The position numbers and the translations under genes are program-made. DNA of 64,000 bases from Halolactibacillus halophilus (GTDB lineage: Bacteria > Bacillota > Bacilli > Bacillales > Amphibacillaceae). This document shows positions 39,077 to 48,834 of the stretch, one piece after another (the first letter of the stretch is position 1; every line of letters begins with the position of its first letter). The notes beneath the pieces are model-generated. The model had not been told where the DNA came from. It did not search any database and worked only from the letters and a program-made list of their open reading frames with translations. Location: the NCBI RefSeq assembly GCF_900115605.1, contig NZ_FOXC01000002.1, forward strand, positions 62,001 through 126,000, given 5' to 3'.

Positions 39077-40247
39077 GGTGTTGTGGCCTCATAATATGTG
39101 TTGATAAGTAACTCGGTGTTGCGCGTATAATATCGTCAGGAACATCTTGACCTGTTGTAATATAACTGATACCGAGAGATGATAGTTTAACTAAGTCAAC
39201 AATAGCGCCGAGTGTGTCAGTCTCATCAGCTTTTGTTAAAATAAATCCTTTTAGTGGAATTTTATCAAATTGATGATAGATGCTCAGAATATCTTTCGGT
39301 TTAGCCGTTAAGCTTAGCACGAGATAAGTTTCAATGTCTTTTGATAAATCAACAATCTGACCTAACTCTCTAATGTATTTTTCATCTTTAAAGTTACGAC
39401 CGGCTGTATCAACAAAAACACGGTCATAATCTTGAAATTTCAATCGTGCTTTTTGATAATCTTCTACGTTATAGCATACTTCAATCGGGATATCTAAAAT
39501 TTCAGCATACGTTTTTAACTGTTCAATTGCTGCAATTCGATATGTGTCAGTTGTTATCAAGGCGACAGATTGTTTGTCTTCCATTAAGCTCTTGGCTGCG
39601 AGTTTGGCAATCGTCGTTGTTTTCCCTACGCCGGTTGGACCAACGAGATGAATAAACCGTGTTTGAAAATTCATCACACCTGAAGCTGTTTCATAAAAAT
39701 AATTCATCAGACGGTCTTTAACTTGACTTTTTATCTCATCATAGACAAGGGATTGTCCTTCATTCTTCTCCAATACAGGTTGGATTAATAGCTCTGCTTG
39801 CTCGCTTGAGATATCTTCTGCTAACAATTCTTGATAAACCATATCATAAATCGGTGGGAATTGACCTTTTTGATCTGTCGACTCCTCCATCCATTTTCGC
39901 AGTGATCGCAGTTCTTCAAGGACGACTTGTTGTTCTTTTTCTGCTTTCGTTTCAGTATGAATAAATGATTGCAGCGAGGCTTTTTTTTGTGCCTCTAGTT
40001 GTTGCCTATCTGATTGAGAGCGCGCGTTTAAGTTAGACCTTTCGGCAGTATGTTTTTTTACTGGTGCTTGTGATTGTTTAGGATCAACCGCTGCGACGAC
40101 CTCAATATTTTTCTTTTTAAATAAGCCTAAAAACCCACCTGTTTCGACGGTTTTACTATTTAGAATGACGGCATCTGAACCAAGTTCTTTTCTAACCTGT
40201 TGCATCGCTTCAGGCATTGTTTTTGCGACATACTTTTTTAATTTCAT
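39069..40247 (-). CDS. flhF: Signal-recognition-type GTPase FlhF
   Basis: FlhF is an SRP-family GTPase that marks the site of flagellar assembly. An N-terminal B domain (KKYVAKTMPEAMQQVRKELG) and a low-complexity stretch (about 75-120) precede the NG domain. G motifs: [18 protein letters not shown] near 210, DTYRIAAIEQLKTYAEIL, DTAGRNFKD and TKADE. Length is 392 residues. The ATG overlaps the flhA stop in an ATGA arrangement. Confidence 0.94.
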   Translation of the reverse strand: MKLKKYVAKTMPEAMQQVRKELGSDAVILNSKTVETGGFLGLFKKKNIEVVAAVDPKQSQAPVKKHTAERSNLNARSQSDRQQLEAQKKASLQSFIHTETKAEKEQQVVLEELRSLRKWMEESTDQKGQFPPIYDMVYQELLAEDISSEQAELLIQPVLEKNEGQSLVYDEIKSQVKDRLMNYFYETASGVMNFQTRFIHLVGPTGVGKTTTIAKLAAKSLMEDKQSVALITTDTYRIAAIEQLKTYAEILDIPIEVCYNVEDYQKARLKFQDYDRVFVDTAGRNFKDEKYIRELGQIVDLSKDIETYLVLSLTAKPKDILSIYHQFDKIPLKGFILTKADETDTLGAIVDLVKLSSLGISYITTGQDVPDDIIRATPSYLSTHIMRPQHHE

Positions 40248-42277
40248 GTCATGTTCACCACCCCTACACTTTGGACATCTAAGTTTGGTTCCAATTCATT
40301 ATACGATAACACTACAACCTGAGGGAAGAACCGGTCCAACAGTTGCTTCATGTACATACGAATCGTCGGCGAGCATAAGATGATTGGATACTCTTCATGC
40401 AGTGAAATTTTCTCAATTTGATTTTTCACCGCATGGACAATCCGTTGTTGTTTATCAGGGTCTAGTGCTAAATAATTGCCGTGTTCGGTTTGTTGAACGT
40501 GTTCAGCAATCGTTTGCTCTACCTCACCAGCAACGGTTATGACTTTAAGATCTGCTTTTCCGCGAGCGTATTGTTTTGTAATTTGTGAGGCAAGTGATTG
40601 TCTTGCGTATTCACCAAGTAGTTCTGTATCATTTGTCATTTTCCCAAAGTCAGCCAATGTTTCAAAAATAACCGGTAGGTTTCGAATCGAAACTTGTTCA
40701 CGCAACAGTTTCGCCAATACTTTCTGTACATCACCAACCGATAATACATCTGGTGTCACTTCATCAACTAAAATAGGATAGGATTCTTTTAAATGGTCAA
40801 TCAATTGTTTTGTCTCTTGACGACCAAGTAATTGGTGGGCGTGCTTTTTAATCACTTCAGTAATATGCGTAGCGACAACCGATGGTGGGTCGACCACCGT
40901 GTAACCATTGAGTTCGGCATCATCTTTCATTTCTTCTGTGATCCATTTCGCCGGTAGACCAAAGGCTGGTTCTGTCGTTTGTACACCTTCCAAGTCATCA
41001 CCGTCTAAACCGCCCGTCATGGCGAGGAAGTGGTCTAGTAATAATTCGCCTATTGCTACTTCATTACCCTTTATTTTCAGTTGATAAGCATTCGGTTGCA
41101 ACTGAATGTTATCTCTGATTCTTACAACAGGAATAACTAATCCAAGTTCTATCGCAAGCTGACGGCGAATCATAACAATTCGATCCATAAGGTCCCCGCC
41201 TTGATTCGCATCAACAAGCGGAATCAAAGCATACCCAAATTCAAATTCAATCGGATCCATACTAATTAAGTCCACAACACTTTCTTGTGAGCGCATATCC
41301 TCTGTTGTTTCTTCTTCTTCAACTTCTGCTTCATCAACCGCTAGCTCTGGTTTTGGGCGTTCGAGTAAATAGCCACCACCAATGAGAATTAACGCCATTG
41401 TTGTGGTTAACACAGGATTAATTGGAGTAAATCCGAATAAGAAAATCGTTCCTCCTGCCACGTAGAGTAATTTAGGATATTGTAATAATTGACCGGTAAC
41501 ATCGGTACTCAAGTTACCTTCAGACACAGCTCGGGTAACGATAATACCCGTGGCTGTTGAAATAAGGAGCGCTGGTATCTGACTCACCAGACCATCCCCT
41601 ACGGTTAATTGCATATAAGTGGATAAAGCTTCATTAAAACTCAGCCCTTGCTGCAACATCCCAATAATAAGGCCGAAGATAATATTGATCATAACGATAA
41701 TAATACCAGCAATCGCATCTCCTTTTACGAATTTACTCGCACCATCCATGGCACCATAAAAGTCAGCCTCGCGCTCAATCTTTTCACGTCGCTGTTTTGC
41801 TTGTTGTTCATTGATTAGACCCGCATTTAAATCGGCATCAATACTCATTTGCTTACCAGGCATCGCATCTAACGTAAAACGTGCTCCTACTTCGGAAACA
41901 CGCTCAGAACCTTTAGTAATAACTAAAAATTGAATAATAATGAGAATAACGAAGACGACAAAACCGACCAGCGGATTGCCACCAATAACAAATGTTCCAA
42001 ATGTTTCAACCACATTACCCGCTGAACCTGTACCTAAAATAGATCGTGTCGTTGAAACATTAAGACCTAACCGAAATAAGGTCAGTAATAGTAAGAGCGA
42101 TGGTAAAATCGAGAACTCTAGCGGTTCTGATGTGTTCATCGCAACTAAAATGACAATGAGGGAAAGCGAAATATTCGTTAAAATTAGAATACTTAAAAGA
42201 ATATCTGGTAGTGGGATAATTAACATCACGATGATCGTGATGACAAATAACACAACGGTAAAATCTCGTGCTCGCAT
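40244..42277 (-). CDS. flhA: Flagellar export gate protein FlhA
   Basis: FlhA forms the nonameric ring of the type III export apparatus. The N-terminal half (about residues 1-310) has some eight hydrophobic helices; the FHIPEP-like loop region shows GARFTLDAMPGKQMSIDADL. The C-terminal cytoplasmic half docks chaperone-substrate complexes. Length, 677 residues, is standard. AAGGAGAG precedes the ATG. It follows flhB by 30 nt. Confidence 0.96.
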   Translation of the reverse strand: MRARDFTVVLFVITIIVMLIIPLPDILLSILILTNISLSLIVILVAMNTSEPLEFSILPSLLLLLTLFRLGLNVSTTRSILGTGSAGNVVETFGTFVIGGNPLVGFVVFVILIIIQFLVITKGSERVSEVGARFTLDAMPGKQMSIDADLNAGLINEQQAKQRREKIEREADFYGAMDGASKFVKGDAIAGIIIVMINIIFGLIIGMLQQGLSFNEALSTYMQLTVGDGLVSQIPALLISTATGIIVTRAVSEGNLSTDVTGQLLQYPKLLYVAGGTIFLFGFTPINPVLTTTMALILIGGGYLLERPKPELAVDEAEVEEEETTEDMRSQESVVDLISMDPIEFEFGYALIPLVDANQGGDLMDRIVMIRRQLAIELGLVIPVVRIRDNIQLQPNAYQLKIKGNEVAIGELLLDHFLAMTGGLDGDDLEGVQTTEPAFGLPAKWITEEMKDDAELNGYTVVDPPSVVATHITEVIKKHAHQLLGRQETKQLIDHLKESYPILVDEVTPDVLSVGDVQKVLAKLLREQVSIRNLPVIFETLADFGKMTNDTELLGEYARQSLASQITKQYARGKADLKVITVAGEVEQTIAEHVQQTEHGNYLALDPDKQQRIVHAVKNQIEKISLHEEYPIILCSPTIRMYMKQLLDRFFPQVVVLSYNELEPNLDVQSVGVVNMT

Positions 42278-42307
42278 AAATGTATACTCTCCTTACCCTC
42301 TAAAAAA

Positions 42308-43399
42308 CTAAGCTTTTTTCTCTAAACGATAGACATAGGCTAATATTTCAGCCACTGCTTGATAATACGATTCGTCAATGTCTTGATCAATCTCGACGTC
42401 ACGGTAAAGCGCACGCGCTAACGGACGATTTTCAATAATCATTACCTCATGATGTGTCGCCACTTCTCTTATTTTAAGCGCAACATAATCAACCCCTTTT
42501 GCCACAACAAACGGTGCTTCGTGAGTACCATTTGTTTCATCATACTTAATGGCTACCGCATAGTGGGTTGGGTTAGTAATAATGACATCGGCTTCAGGAA
42601 CTTCACTCATCATCCGGCTCATCGCCATCTGACGCTGCCGCTCTTTAATTTTCGATTTAATTTGCGGGTCCCCTTCAATATTTTTATATTCGTCTTTAAT
42701 ATCTTGTTTAGACATGCGAATATTTTTCTCATAATCAAACCGTTGATATATATAATCTAATACACCAATGATAAACAAACTAATAGCCCCGGCAATACCA
42801 ATAAAAATCGTGGTTTCACCAAAAAAGGCTAGTGCAATATCTAAGTCTTTAAAAGCTAACATAAAGACCTCATCTTTTCTCATCCAAACAACGGTAAACG
42901 TCACCGCTGCCACAAAGCTAATCTTTAGTAGCGACTTGACTAGTTCAACTAAAGCACGAGGAGAAAATAATCGTTTAAATCCCGAAATTGGGTTAATTTT
43001 ATCTAACTTAAAGTTTAGTGGTTCTGTCGTGAATAAAAAGCCAATTTGCGCTAAGTTACTGGCCACGCCACTTATCATAGCAACACCTAAAACTGGGGCA
43101 ATTGTTAGACCAACATACCCTAACACTTCGACAATAATCAATTGAATCGAATCAAACGTTAGCGTCCACTGTGTATATTCTGAGAATACTTTAGTTAAGA
43201 GATTGGTTAATCGCATTTTCCAGAACGAACCGAGCAACATAAAAGTTAAAAAGATTAAAAACAACGCAACGGCCGTGTTAATATCTTGACTTTTCGCTAC
43301 TTGGCCTTTTTTTCTAGTGTCTTCTCGTTTCTTTGGTGTTGCTTTTTCTGTCTTTTCACCAGAGAAAAATTGGAGATCAAGTTGTAAGTATGTCATCAT
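42308..43399 (-). CDS. flhB: Flagellar export switch protein FlhB
   Basis: FlhB controls the switch from rod/hook to filament export through self-cleavage. Four membrane helices precede the cytoplasmic domain, which has the autocleavage motif NPTH (IITNPTHYAVAIKYD, near residue 275). The N-terminus FFSGEKTEKATPKKRED is typical. Length is 363 residues. Two ATG codons follow GGAGG; either could serve. The start lies two bases past the fliR stop. Confidence 0.95.
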   Translation of the reverse strand: MMTYLQLDLQFFSGEKTEKATPKKREDTRKKGQVAKSQDINTAVALFLIFLTFMLLGSFWKMRLTNLLTKVFSEYTQWTLTFDSIQLIIVEVLGYVGLTIAPVLGVAMISGVASNLAQIGFLFTTEPLNFKLDKINPISGFKRLFSPRALVELVKSLLKISFVAAVTFTVVWMRKDEVFMLAFKDLDIALAFFGETTIFIGIAGAISLFIIGVLDYIYQRFDYEKNIRMSKQDIKDEYKNIEGDPQIKSKIKERQRQMAMSRMMSEVPEADVIITNPTHYAVAIKYDETNGTHEAPFVVAKGVDYVALKIREVATHHEVMIIENRPLARALYRDVEIDQDIDESYYQAVAEILAYVYRLEKKA

Positions 43400-43401
43400 A
43401 T

Positions 43402-44178
43402 TTAACCTCCAAGGATCCGCATGAGCATTTCCATCATTTCAATCACATAATGGACGAGTCGTTTCACTAAATCAATATACGCCATCATAAACAGACTCAA
43501 AACAAACAATGACACACCAATCTTTAGTGGAATACCAACAACAAAGACATTTAATTGTGGTACTGTCCGCGCGATGATACCTAAGGTCACATCAACTAAA
43601 AATAACGTCCCTACAATCGGTATCGCCATTTGGAAGGCAATTAAGAAGAGTTGATTAAACATATTAATCGCAGTAATTAACAATGAGTCTTGCCCTAAAT
43701 CAATGAGTTGGTCAACATCAATGACATCAAAACTGTGAATAGCACCTTGGATCAAGAGATGATGACCGTCAACAGCAAGCAAAAACATAAGAGCCAAGAT
43801 ATATAAATATTGACCAATAACCGGTCCTTGTGCGCCTGTTTGTGGGTCAATCACATTCGCAATCGCAAAACCCATTTGAAAATCAATGAAGTTACCTGCA
43901 ATTTGAATCGCCGTCATAATAATATTCGCTACAAACCCAATAATTAAGCCGATAATTACTTCTTTTACAAGCAAAAAAACAAATGTTAAATCAAGAGCAA
44001 TCACTGGTATGTCCAATGTAAACATAATCATTAAACTCACAAAAGCCGCAAACCCGATTTTAAATTGGGTTGGGATATTACGATATGAAAAAATCGGCAA
44101 CGTCACGAAGAATCCTGCGAGCCGTCCAAAGACTAATAAATAAACGGTCACATAGTCGAGATTAATAACAGATAGCAT
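43402..44178 (-). CDS. fliR: Flagellar export gate protein FliR
   Basis: FliR is part of the FliPQR helical gate core. It has 258 residues with about six hydrophobic segments and the family stretch ANIIMTAIQIAGNFIDFQMG. The ATG lies two bases after the fliQ stop and has no recognisable RBS, so translation probably depends on ribosomes finishing fliQ. flhB follows two bases after its stop. Confidence 0.93.
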   Translation of the reverse strand: MLSVINLDYVTVYLLVFGRLAGFFVTLPIFSYRNIPTQFKIGFAAFVSLMIMFTLDIPVIALDLTFVFLLVKEVIIGLIIGFVANIIMTAIQIAGNFIDFQMGFAIANVIDPQTGAQGPVIGQYLYILALMFLLAVDGHHLLIQGAIHSFDVIDVDQLIDLGQDSLLITAINMFNQLFLIAFQMAIPIVGTLFLVDVTLGIIARTVPQLNVFVVGIPLKIGVSLFVLSLFMMAYIDLVKRLVHYVIEMMEMLMRILGG

Positions 44179-44180
44179 TG

Positions 44181-44450
44181 TTATCTAATAACCGTTGTAA
44201 GATTTTGAAATATTTCTGTCGTAAACTGAACAACTTGTGTCAGCATCCATGGCCCAAAAATAACTAAACCAAATAAAACAGCGACAATCTTTGGAATAAA
44301 GGCTAAAGTTTGCTCTTGGATTTGTGTTGTTGCTTGAAATATACTGACGAGAAGACCGACGACCAGCGCTAAAATAAGCAAAGGGCCTGCGACCATTAGA
44401 ACAGTAGTAATTCCCCGCTCAGCTAAAGATATAACTAGTTCTCCACTCAT
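44181..44450 (-). CDS. fliQ: Flagellar export gate protein FliQ
   Basis: This is an 89-residue two-helix membrane protein, the small subunit of the FliPQR gate. The segment FQATTQIQEQTLAFIPKIVAVL is a family hallmark (only the pattern is noted). It sits between fliP and fliR. A GAGG-type RBS (AAAGAGG) precedes the ATG. Confidence 0.94.
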   Translation of the reverse strand: MSGELVISLAERGITTVLMVAGPLLILALVVGLLVSIFQATTQIQEQTLAFIPKIVAVLFGLVIFGPWMLTQVVQFTTEIFQNLTTVIR

Positions 44451-44464
44451 ACTTTCGCCTCTTT

Positions 44465-45133
44465 CTAATTAAAACTTGATAATAGCGCTTCTGAAATTAG
44501 ATACCAACCGTCCACTAAGACAAATAGGAGGACCTTAAATGGTAGTGAAATCATAACCGGTGGTAACATCATCATCCCCATGGACATTAATACACTAGCC
44601 ACCGTCATATCAATGACGAGGAATGGAATAAAGATCATAAAGCCCATTGTAAATGCCGTTTTCAACTCACTAATCGCAAAGGCTGGCACTAGCGCAGTTA
44701 ACGGAATCTCCTCAATGGTATCGAACTCCGGTGACTCAACATAATTTAAAAACAATGCCAAGTCACGTTCACGAGTATGGTCTGCCATAAATAACTTAAT
44801 CGGCGTACTTGCCCGCTCATATGCTTCTTCAATATTAATTTCTTCATCTAGTAAAGGCGTCAACGCTTGTTCGTTAATATCAGAAAATGTTGGAGCCATA
44901 ATAAAAAAGGTCATAAACAGCGCAAGTCCTACAAGTAATTGGTTTGGTGGCATTTGTTGAGTTGCTAGTGACGTACGAGTGAATGATAGAACAATGATGA
45001 TTCGAGTAAAGCTGGTCATTAAAATTAAAATTCCAGGTGCCAGTGAAAATACCGTTAGTAATAGTAATAACTGAACAGAGGTTGCGACATTCTCAGGGTC
45101 ACTCGAACTAAAGATGTCAATAAATTCATTCAT
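44465..45133 (-). CDS. fliP: Flagellar export gate protein FliP
   Basis: FliP is the pentameric core of the export gate. The 222-residue protein has four hydrophobic segments and the family signatures MTSFTRIIIVLSFTRTSLAT and GFMIFIPFLVIDMTVASVLM. Its start overlaps the end of fliO by 8 nt. There is no obvious cleaved signal peptide beyond the N-terminal polar stretch of about 20 residues. Confidence 0.95.
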   Translation of the reverse strand: MNEFIDIFSSSDPENVATSVQLLLLLTVFSLAPGILILMTSFTRIIIVLSFTRTSLATQQMPPNQLLVGLALFMTFFIMAPTFSDINEQALTPLLDEEINIEEAYERASTPIKLFMADHTRERDLALFLNYVESPEFDTIEEIPLTALVPAFAISELKTAFTMGFMIFIPFLVIDMTVASVLMSMGMMMLPPVMISLPFKVLLFVLVDGWYLISEALLSSFN

Positions 45134-45821
45134 TCAAATCATGCCCCTTAATGTCTTGTCTAATCTTTGCCTGCTTTTGTTTCATCTGTTCTAGTTCACC
45201 CTTAAATAAAGTTGAAAACGAATCATTTCCATTCATATTTGGTGAAGAGTTGTCATCGCTTTTTGATTGCTTTTGTTGAAATGACTGCGTCACTTTAGAA
45301 AAGAGATCAGCCCCGGGTACTTGATTATTACTTGTGAGCTGGTCGATAAAGGTTTGATCGGTTATCTCTGTTAACAACTCAACCGTATCGCCAACACCGA
45401 GTAAGTACACTTTTGTTCCAACTTTTACAAGCTGAACTGATTTATTCATTCCAACAGACACCCCGCCAAGGTTTTCAAGGTTGTTTAATTGTCCTTGCTT
45501 TGAAGTGAATTTATTCATCAGTTTAAGTAAGACGTAAATAAGTACAACGACAAGGGTAAGAGCTAACAGAAATCGAATCACTAAACCCCAAAAGCTCACT
45601 TCTTCGTTATCGCCTTCAAATAAACTCGGCTCTGATTCTACCGGTTGTTCCGATTGGTCAGTGATTTCTACATTTGGTTCTGTTTCACTTATATCAGCCT
45701 CATCTGTCGATGACTGACGATAGGCATCGAGAACAGATCCGTTATCATCCTCTGCCAATACCGTTTGCGGAAACAAGCAGATAAACATAATAAAACTAAG
45801 ACTTATCCAACGTTTCATCAT
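45126..45821 (-). CDS. fliO: Flagellar biosynthesis protein FliO (FliZ)
   Basis: FliO is a membrane chaperone-like factor for FliP assembly. This 231-residue version has a signal peptide (KRWISLSFIMFICLFPQTVLA), an acidic external region of about 55 residues, one membrane helix (LVIRFLLALTLVVVLIYVL) and a cytoplasmic barrel (LGGVSVGMNKSVQLVKVGTK). It matches the Bacillus FliZ layout. It starts one base after the cheY stop and overlaps fliP. Confidence 0.9.
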   Translation of the reverse strand: MMKRWISLSFIMFICLFPQTVLAEDDNGSVLDAYRQSSTDEADISETEPNVEITDQSEQPVESEPSLFEGDNEEVSFWGLVIRFLLALTLVVVLIYVLLKLMNKFTSKQGQLNNLENLGGVSVGMNKSVQLVKVGTKVYLLGVGDTVELLTEITDQTFIDQLTSNNQVPGADLFSKVTQSFQQKQSKSDDNSSPNMNGNDSFSTLFKGELEQMKQKQAKIRQDIKGHDLNE

Positions 45822-45822
45822 T

Positions 45823-46185
45823 TTACCCTAATGCTTTATTGATGGCCTCTAACACACGGTCTGCTTGAAATGGTTTAACAATAAAGTCTTTCGCTCCCGC
45901 CTGTATCGCATCGATCACCATTGCCTGCTGCCCCATTGCTGAACACATAATGATGGTCGCATTTGGGTTCTGTGCTTTAATTTCTTTTAGTGCTTGAATG
46001 CCGTCTTTTTCTGGCATCGTGATATCCATTGTCACAAGATCTGGTGTTAGTTCAGCATATTTTTCAACAGCGACTTGACCATTTTCAGCTTCTCCTACAA
46101 CATCAAAGCCGTTTTTTGATAAAATATCTTTAATCATCATTCTCATAAATGCTGCATCGTCTACGATTAATACTGTATTTGCCAT
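45823..46185 (-). CDS. cheY: Chemotaxis response regulator CheY
   Basis: CheY is a single-domain receiver that, when phosphorylated by CheA, binds FliM/FliY and promotes counter-clockwise rotation in Bacillus. Conserved residues: Asp9 and Asp10, phospho-acceptor Asp54 in VTMDITMPEKDG, a Ser/Thr-type switch in MCSAMGQ, and a Lys in FIVKPF. Length is 120 residues, with AGGAGG before the ATG. Confidence 0.96.
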   Translation of the reverse strand: MANTVLIVDDAAFMRMMIKDILSKNGFDVVGEAENGQVAVEKYAELTPDLVTMDITMPEKDGIQALKEIKAQNPNATIIMCSAMGQQAMVIDAIQAGAKDFIVKPFQADRVLEAINKALG

Positions 46186-46214
46186 GGTTGTTTCCTCCTA
46201 AAATGTATCCGTTG

Positions 46215-47399
46215 TTATTTTAGTTTTTTAAGTCGATCACTTTGACTGATTATTTCTGTTACCCTCACACCAAAGTTTTCATCAATAACGACAACTTCAC
46301 CTTGAGCAATGAGTTTGTTGTTGACATGAATATCAACGGGTTCACCCGCGAGTTTATCAAGTTCCAAAATCGACCCTGTTGATAATTCTAAAATGTCTTT
46401 TACCGCGCGTTTTGTTCGACCAAGTTCAACGGTCACTTGAAGCGGAATATCTAATAACATATCGAGATTGCGTTTTTCATGTTCCGGTAATTGAATTGGT
46501 TCAAACGCTTGAAAACTTGCTTGCTCAACATTTTGCTGATTAGCCATCGGTTCACCCATATTTCTAGGTTGACGCGGTTGTTGAACTTGTTGTTGTGGTG
46601 CCTGTTGAGTCATATTCGGTTGTTGAACCTGTTGTTGTGGTTCAGGTGAAGCTTGCGGCGCTTCTTGAGTTGGTACCGTTTGTGGCGGCTCTTCTGTTGG
46701 ACCATTTAACAACTCACCAACCATAGCTTTAGCAAAAGATGGCGGTAAAAGTTGCATAATTTTCGAATCAATCAACGTACCAATCTTTAATTGAAAGGAC
46801 ACTTTAATGATATATTCATCATCAGGAATGTATTTATCACTTTCTTCTGTTCCTACTTCTAACATGACGGTTTGTGGTGGGGAAATATCGATCCGTTTTG
46901 AGAACATTGTTGACATACTTGTCGCTGCCGTTCCCATCATTTGATTCATTGCTTCTTGAACAGCACTCATATGAATTTCATTAAGCTCTGCTTCAATATT
47001 AGAACCGTCTCCACCAAGCATTAGATCTGCAATGATTGACGCATCACTTGATTTTAATATAAATAAATTGTCGCCTTCAAACCCTTCAGTATACTTAACC
47101 TCTACGCCGACATGAGGATGTGGAAATTCTTGTTCTAATTCATTGCGCTTCACAATTGAAATCCCGGGTGTCGTGATGTCGACTTTTTGATTTAATAGCG
47201 TTGCAAGTGTTGTTGCTGAACTACCAAATGAAATATTACCAATTTCACCTAATGCATCAATTTCAACATCTGAAAGAATACTAGACGTATCTTCAGACTC
47301 TTCTTCTATCGTTTCATTTTCAACTATTTCCTCTTCATCTGATGTACCGTTTAGTAGCGCATCAATTTCGTCTTGTGATAACATACCATCACTCATCAT
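46215..47399 (-). CDS. fliY: Flagellar switch protein / CheY-P phosphatase FliY
   Basis: FliY is a C-ring protein that dephosphorylates CheY-P. An N-terminal CheY-binding peptide (MLSQDEIDALLNG) leads to a CheC-like domain with two phosphatase motifs (LGEIGNISFGSSATTLA and VQEAMNQMMGTAATSM). A Gln/Pro-rich linker (about 235-295, with the motif QQQVQQP twice) follows, then a FliN/SpoA domain (about 315-390). The ATG at 47399 (394 residues) follows AAGGAGG by 8 nt; longer frames begin before that RBS. It overlaps fliM by 11 nt. Confidence 0.95.
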   Translation of the reverse strand: MMSDGMLSQDEIDALLNGTSDEEEIVENETIEEESEDTSSILSDVEIDALGEIGNISFGSSATTLATLLNQKVDITTPGISIVKRNELEQEFPHPHVGVEVKYTEGFEGDNLFILKSSDASIIADLMLGGDGSNIEAELNEIHMSAVQEAMNQMMGTAATSMSTMFSKRIDISPPQTVMLEVGTEESDKYIPDDEYIIKVSFQLKIGTLIDSKIMQLLPPSFAKAMVGELLNGPTEEPPQTVPTQEAPQASPEPQQQVQQPNMTQQAPQQQVQQPRQPRNMGEPMANQQNVEQASFQAFEPIQLPEHEKRNLDMLLDIPLQVTVELGRTKRAVKDILELSTGSILELDKLAGEPVDIHVNNKLIAQGEVVVIDENFGVRVTEIISQSDRLKKLK

Positions 47400-48390
47400 C
47401 GGAAGACCCTCCTTCAATTTCATCAATCACCTGCACAGCAACGTTATTTTTCTGGCTACCAGGCTGCACATAAAACAATGGTTCCTCACTTGACTGCATA
47501 ATTAAAGGCTCTTCAATCGATTGATTTAACTTTAATACATCGCCCTTACTTAATTCAAGTAAATCATCAATGGTAATAAGTGTTTCACCTAACACCACAC
47601 TGAGTTCAAGTTCCGTTGATGAAATATTTTTTGTTAATTTTTCATATTCACCAGGTTTCCGTTCTTTTTGTGCTTCATTCTGCATCCAGTAATGAACAGA
47701 TAACCTCGGAATAATTGGCTCCAAGACGACATGCGGAATACATATATTAATCATGCCGCTTGTTTCACCGATTGTTGTATTTAATGAGACGACAATGACC
47801 GTTTCATTTGGTGAGACCAGCTGTAAGAATTGCGGATTCACCTCAAACTCCTCAAGCATTGGGTCAATATCAATAACACTTGCCCAAGCTTCTTGCAAGT
47901 TGTCGAGTGATTTTTCAAATAAATTAGACATAATCGTTGATTCAATTTCGGTTAAGCTCTCTATTTTATTCAAACTTGTTCCCCGACCACCCAAGATACG
48001 GTCTAACATCGCATAAGCTACATTTGGATTAATTTCAAAAATAATTCTACCTTCAAGTGGCTCCATACTATAGATATTTAACACGGTCATTGTTGGAATT
48101 GAACGTATAAATTCTTCGTAAGGTATTTGATCGACGGAAGCGACCGAAATATGCACATAATTTCGCAACTGTGCTGAAAAATATGTTGTCAACATCCGCG
48201 CATAATTTTCATGGATTCTCGATAAACTTCGCACTTGATCTTTTGAAAATCTAAGTGCTCGTTTAAAGTCATAACTTCTGATCTTCTTTTCTTTCTCTTC
48301 TTCTTTTAATTGGTTAGCATCCATTTCCCCTGAGGATAATGCCGATAGTAAAGCGTCTATCTCATTTTGGGATAAAACCTCATCTGCCAT
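47389..48390 (-). CDS. fliM: Flagellar motor switch protein FliM
   Basis: FliM is the main C-ring protein that receives CheY-P. The N-terminal CheY-binding motif is VLSQNEIDALLSAL. The middle domain is CheC-like but lacks phosphatase residues, and the C-terminal SpoA domain spans about residues 250-320. The ATG at 48390 (333 residues) is supported by CGGAGGTG upstream. It overlaps fliY, so the two switch proteins are co-translated. Confidence 0.95.
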   Translation of the reverse strand: MADEVLSQNEIDALLSALSSGEMDANQLKEEEKEKKIRSYDFKRALRFSKDQVRSLSRIHENYARMLTTYFSAQLRNYVHISVASVDQIPYEEFIRSIPTMTVLNIYSMEPLEGRIIFEINPNVAYAMLDRILGGRGTSLNKIESLTEIESTIMSNLFEKSLDNLQEAWASVIDIDPMLEEFEVNPQFLQLVSPNETVIVVSLNTTIGETSGMINICIPHVVLEPIIPRLSVHYWMQNEAQKERKPGEYEKLTKNISSTELELSVVLGETLITIDDLLELSKGDVLKLNQSIEEPLIMQSSEEPLFYVQPGSQKNNVAVQVIDEIEGGSSDDE

Positions 48391-48417
48391 AAACTCACCT
48401 CCGGTTCGGAGTCGCAA

Positions 48418-48834
48418 CTACTGAACAATCTTACTAATTAAATAGATGTCCGTAATTTCCCCTTCTTCCATTAACACATTCATTTCGTCTTTTAAGCGGT
48501 TCTCAAATCCTGATAAATCATTTTGTAACACGGATGACTCCATCTCTACTGTTTGTTTAATCAATATGTTCTTAAACTGAAACATACGTTTTTCCACTTC
48601 CACTTTAGCATCTTCACTGTTCGTGATGAAGCTAAATTGCAGTTGCGCATAACGATTATCAGCTAAATCAATGTTAATCGATTCCGTCATATAAGAGTAT
48701 TCAATCTGTTCATCAATTGTTAACTCACGATTAGGATCATCTTGATTTATAAGCATATAGATGATGGCAGCCATACCTATAATAGATACTAATACAAGTC
48801 CAATAATAATTTTTTTAAAAACTTTACTTGCCAT
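48418..48834 (-). CDS. fliL: Flagellar basal body-associated protein FliL
   Basis: FliL is a single-pass membrane protein near the stator that supports motor torque. One helix (IIIGLVLVSIIGMAAIIYML) is followed by an external stomatin-like domain ending in EGEITDIYLISKIVQ. Length is 138 residues. Its start lies inside the last codons of swrD and uses the RBS AGGTAGGTG there. Confidence 0.92.
   Translation of the reverse strand: MASKVFKKIIIGLVLVSIIGMAAIIYMLINQDDPNRELTIDEQIEYSYMTESINIDLADNRYAQLQFSFITNSEDAKVEVEKRMFQFKNILIKQTVEMESSVLQNDLSGFENRLKDEMNVLMEEGEITDIYLISKIVQ

Noticed and set aside
42768-43145. 125-codon plus-strand open frame opposite flhB
   Set aside because: Shadow of flhB; Ser/Thr/Lys-rich with no plausible RBS.
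46510-46690. Tandem repeat array in the fliY linker
   Set aside because: The Gln/Pro-rich motif repeats only twice and is a common low-complexity linker in FliY proteins.
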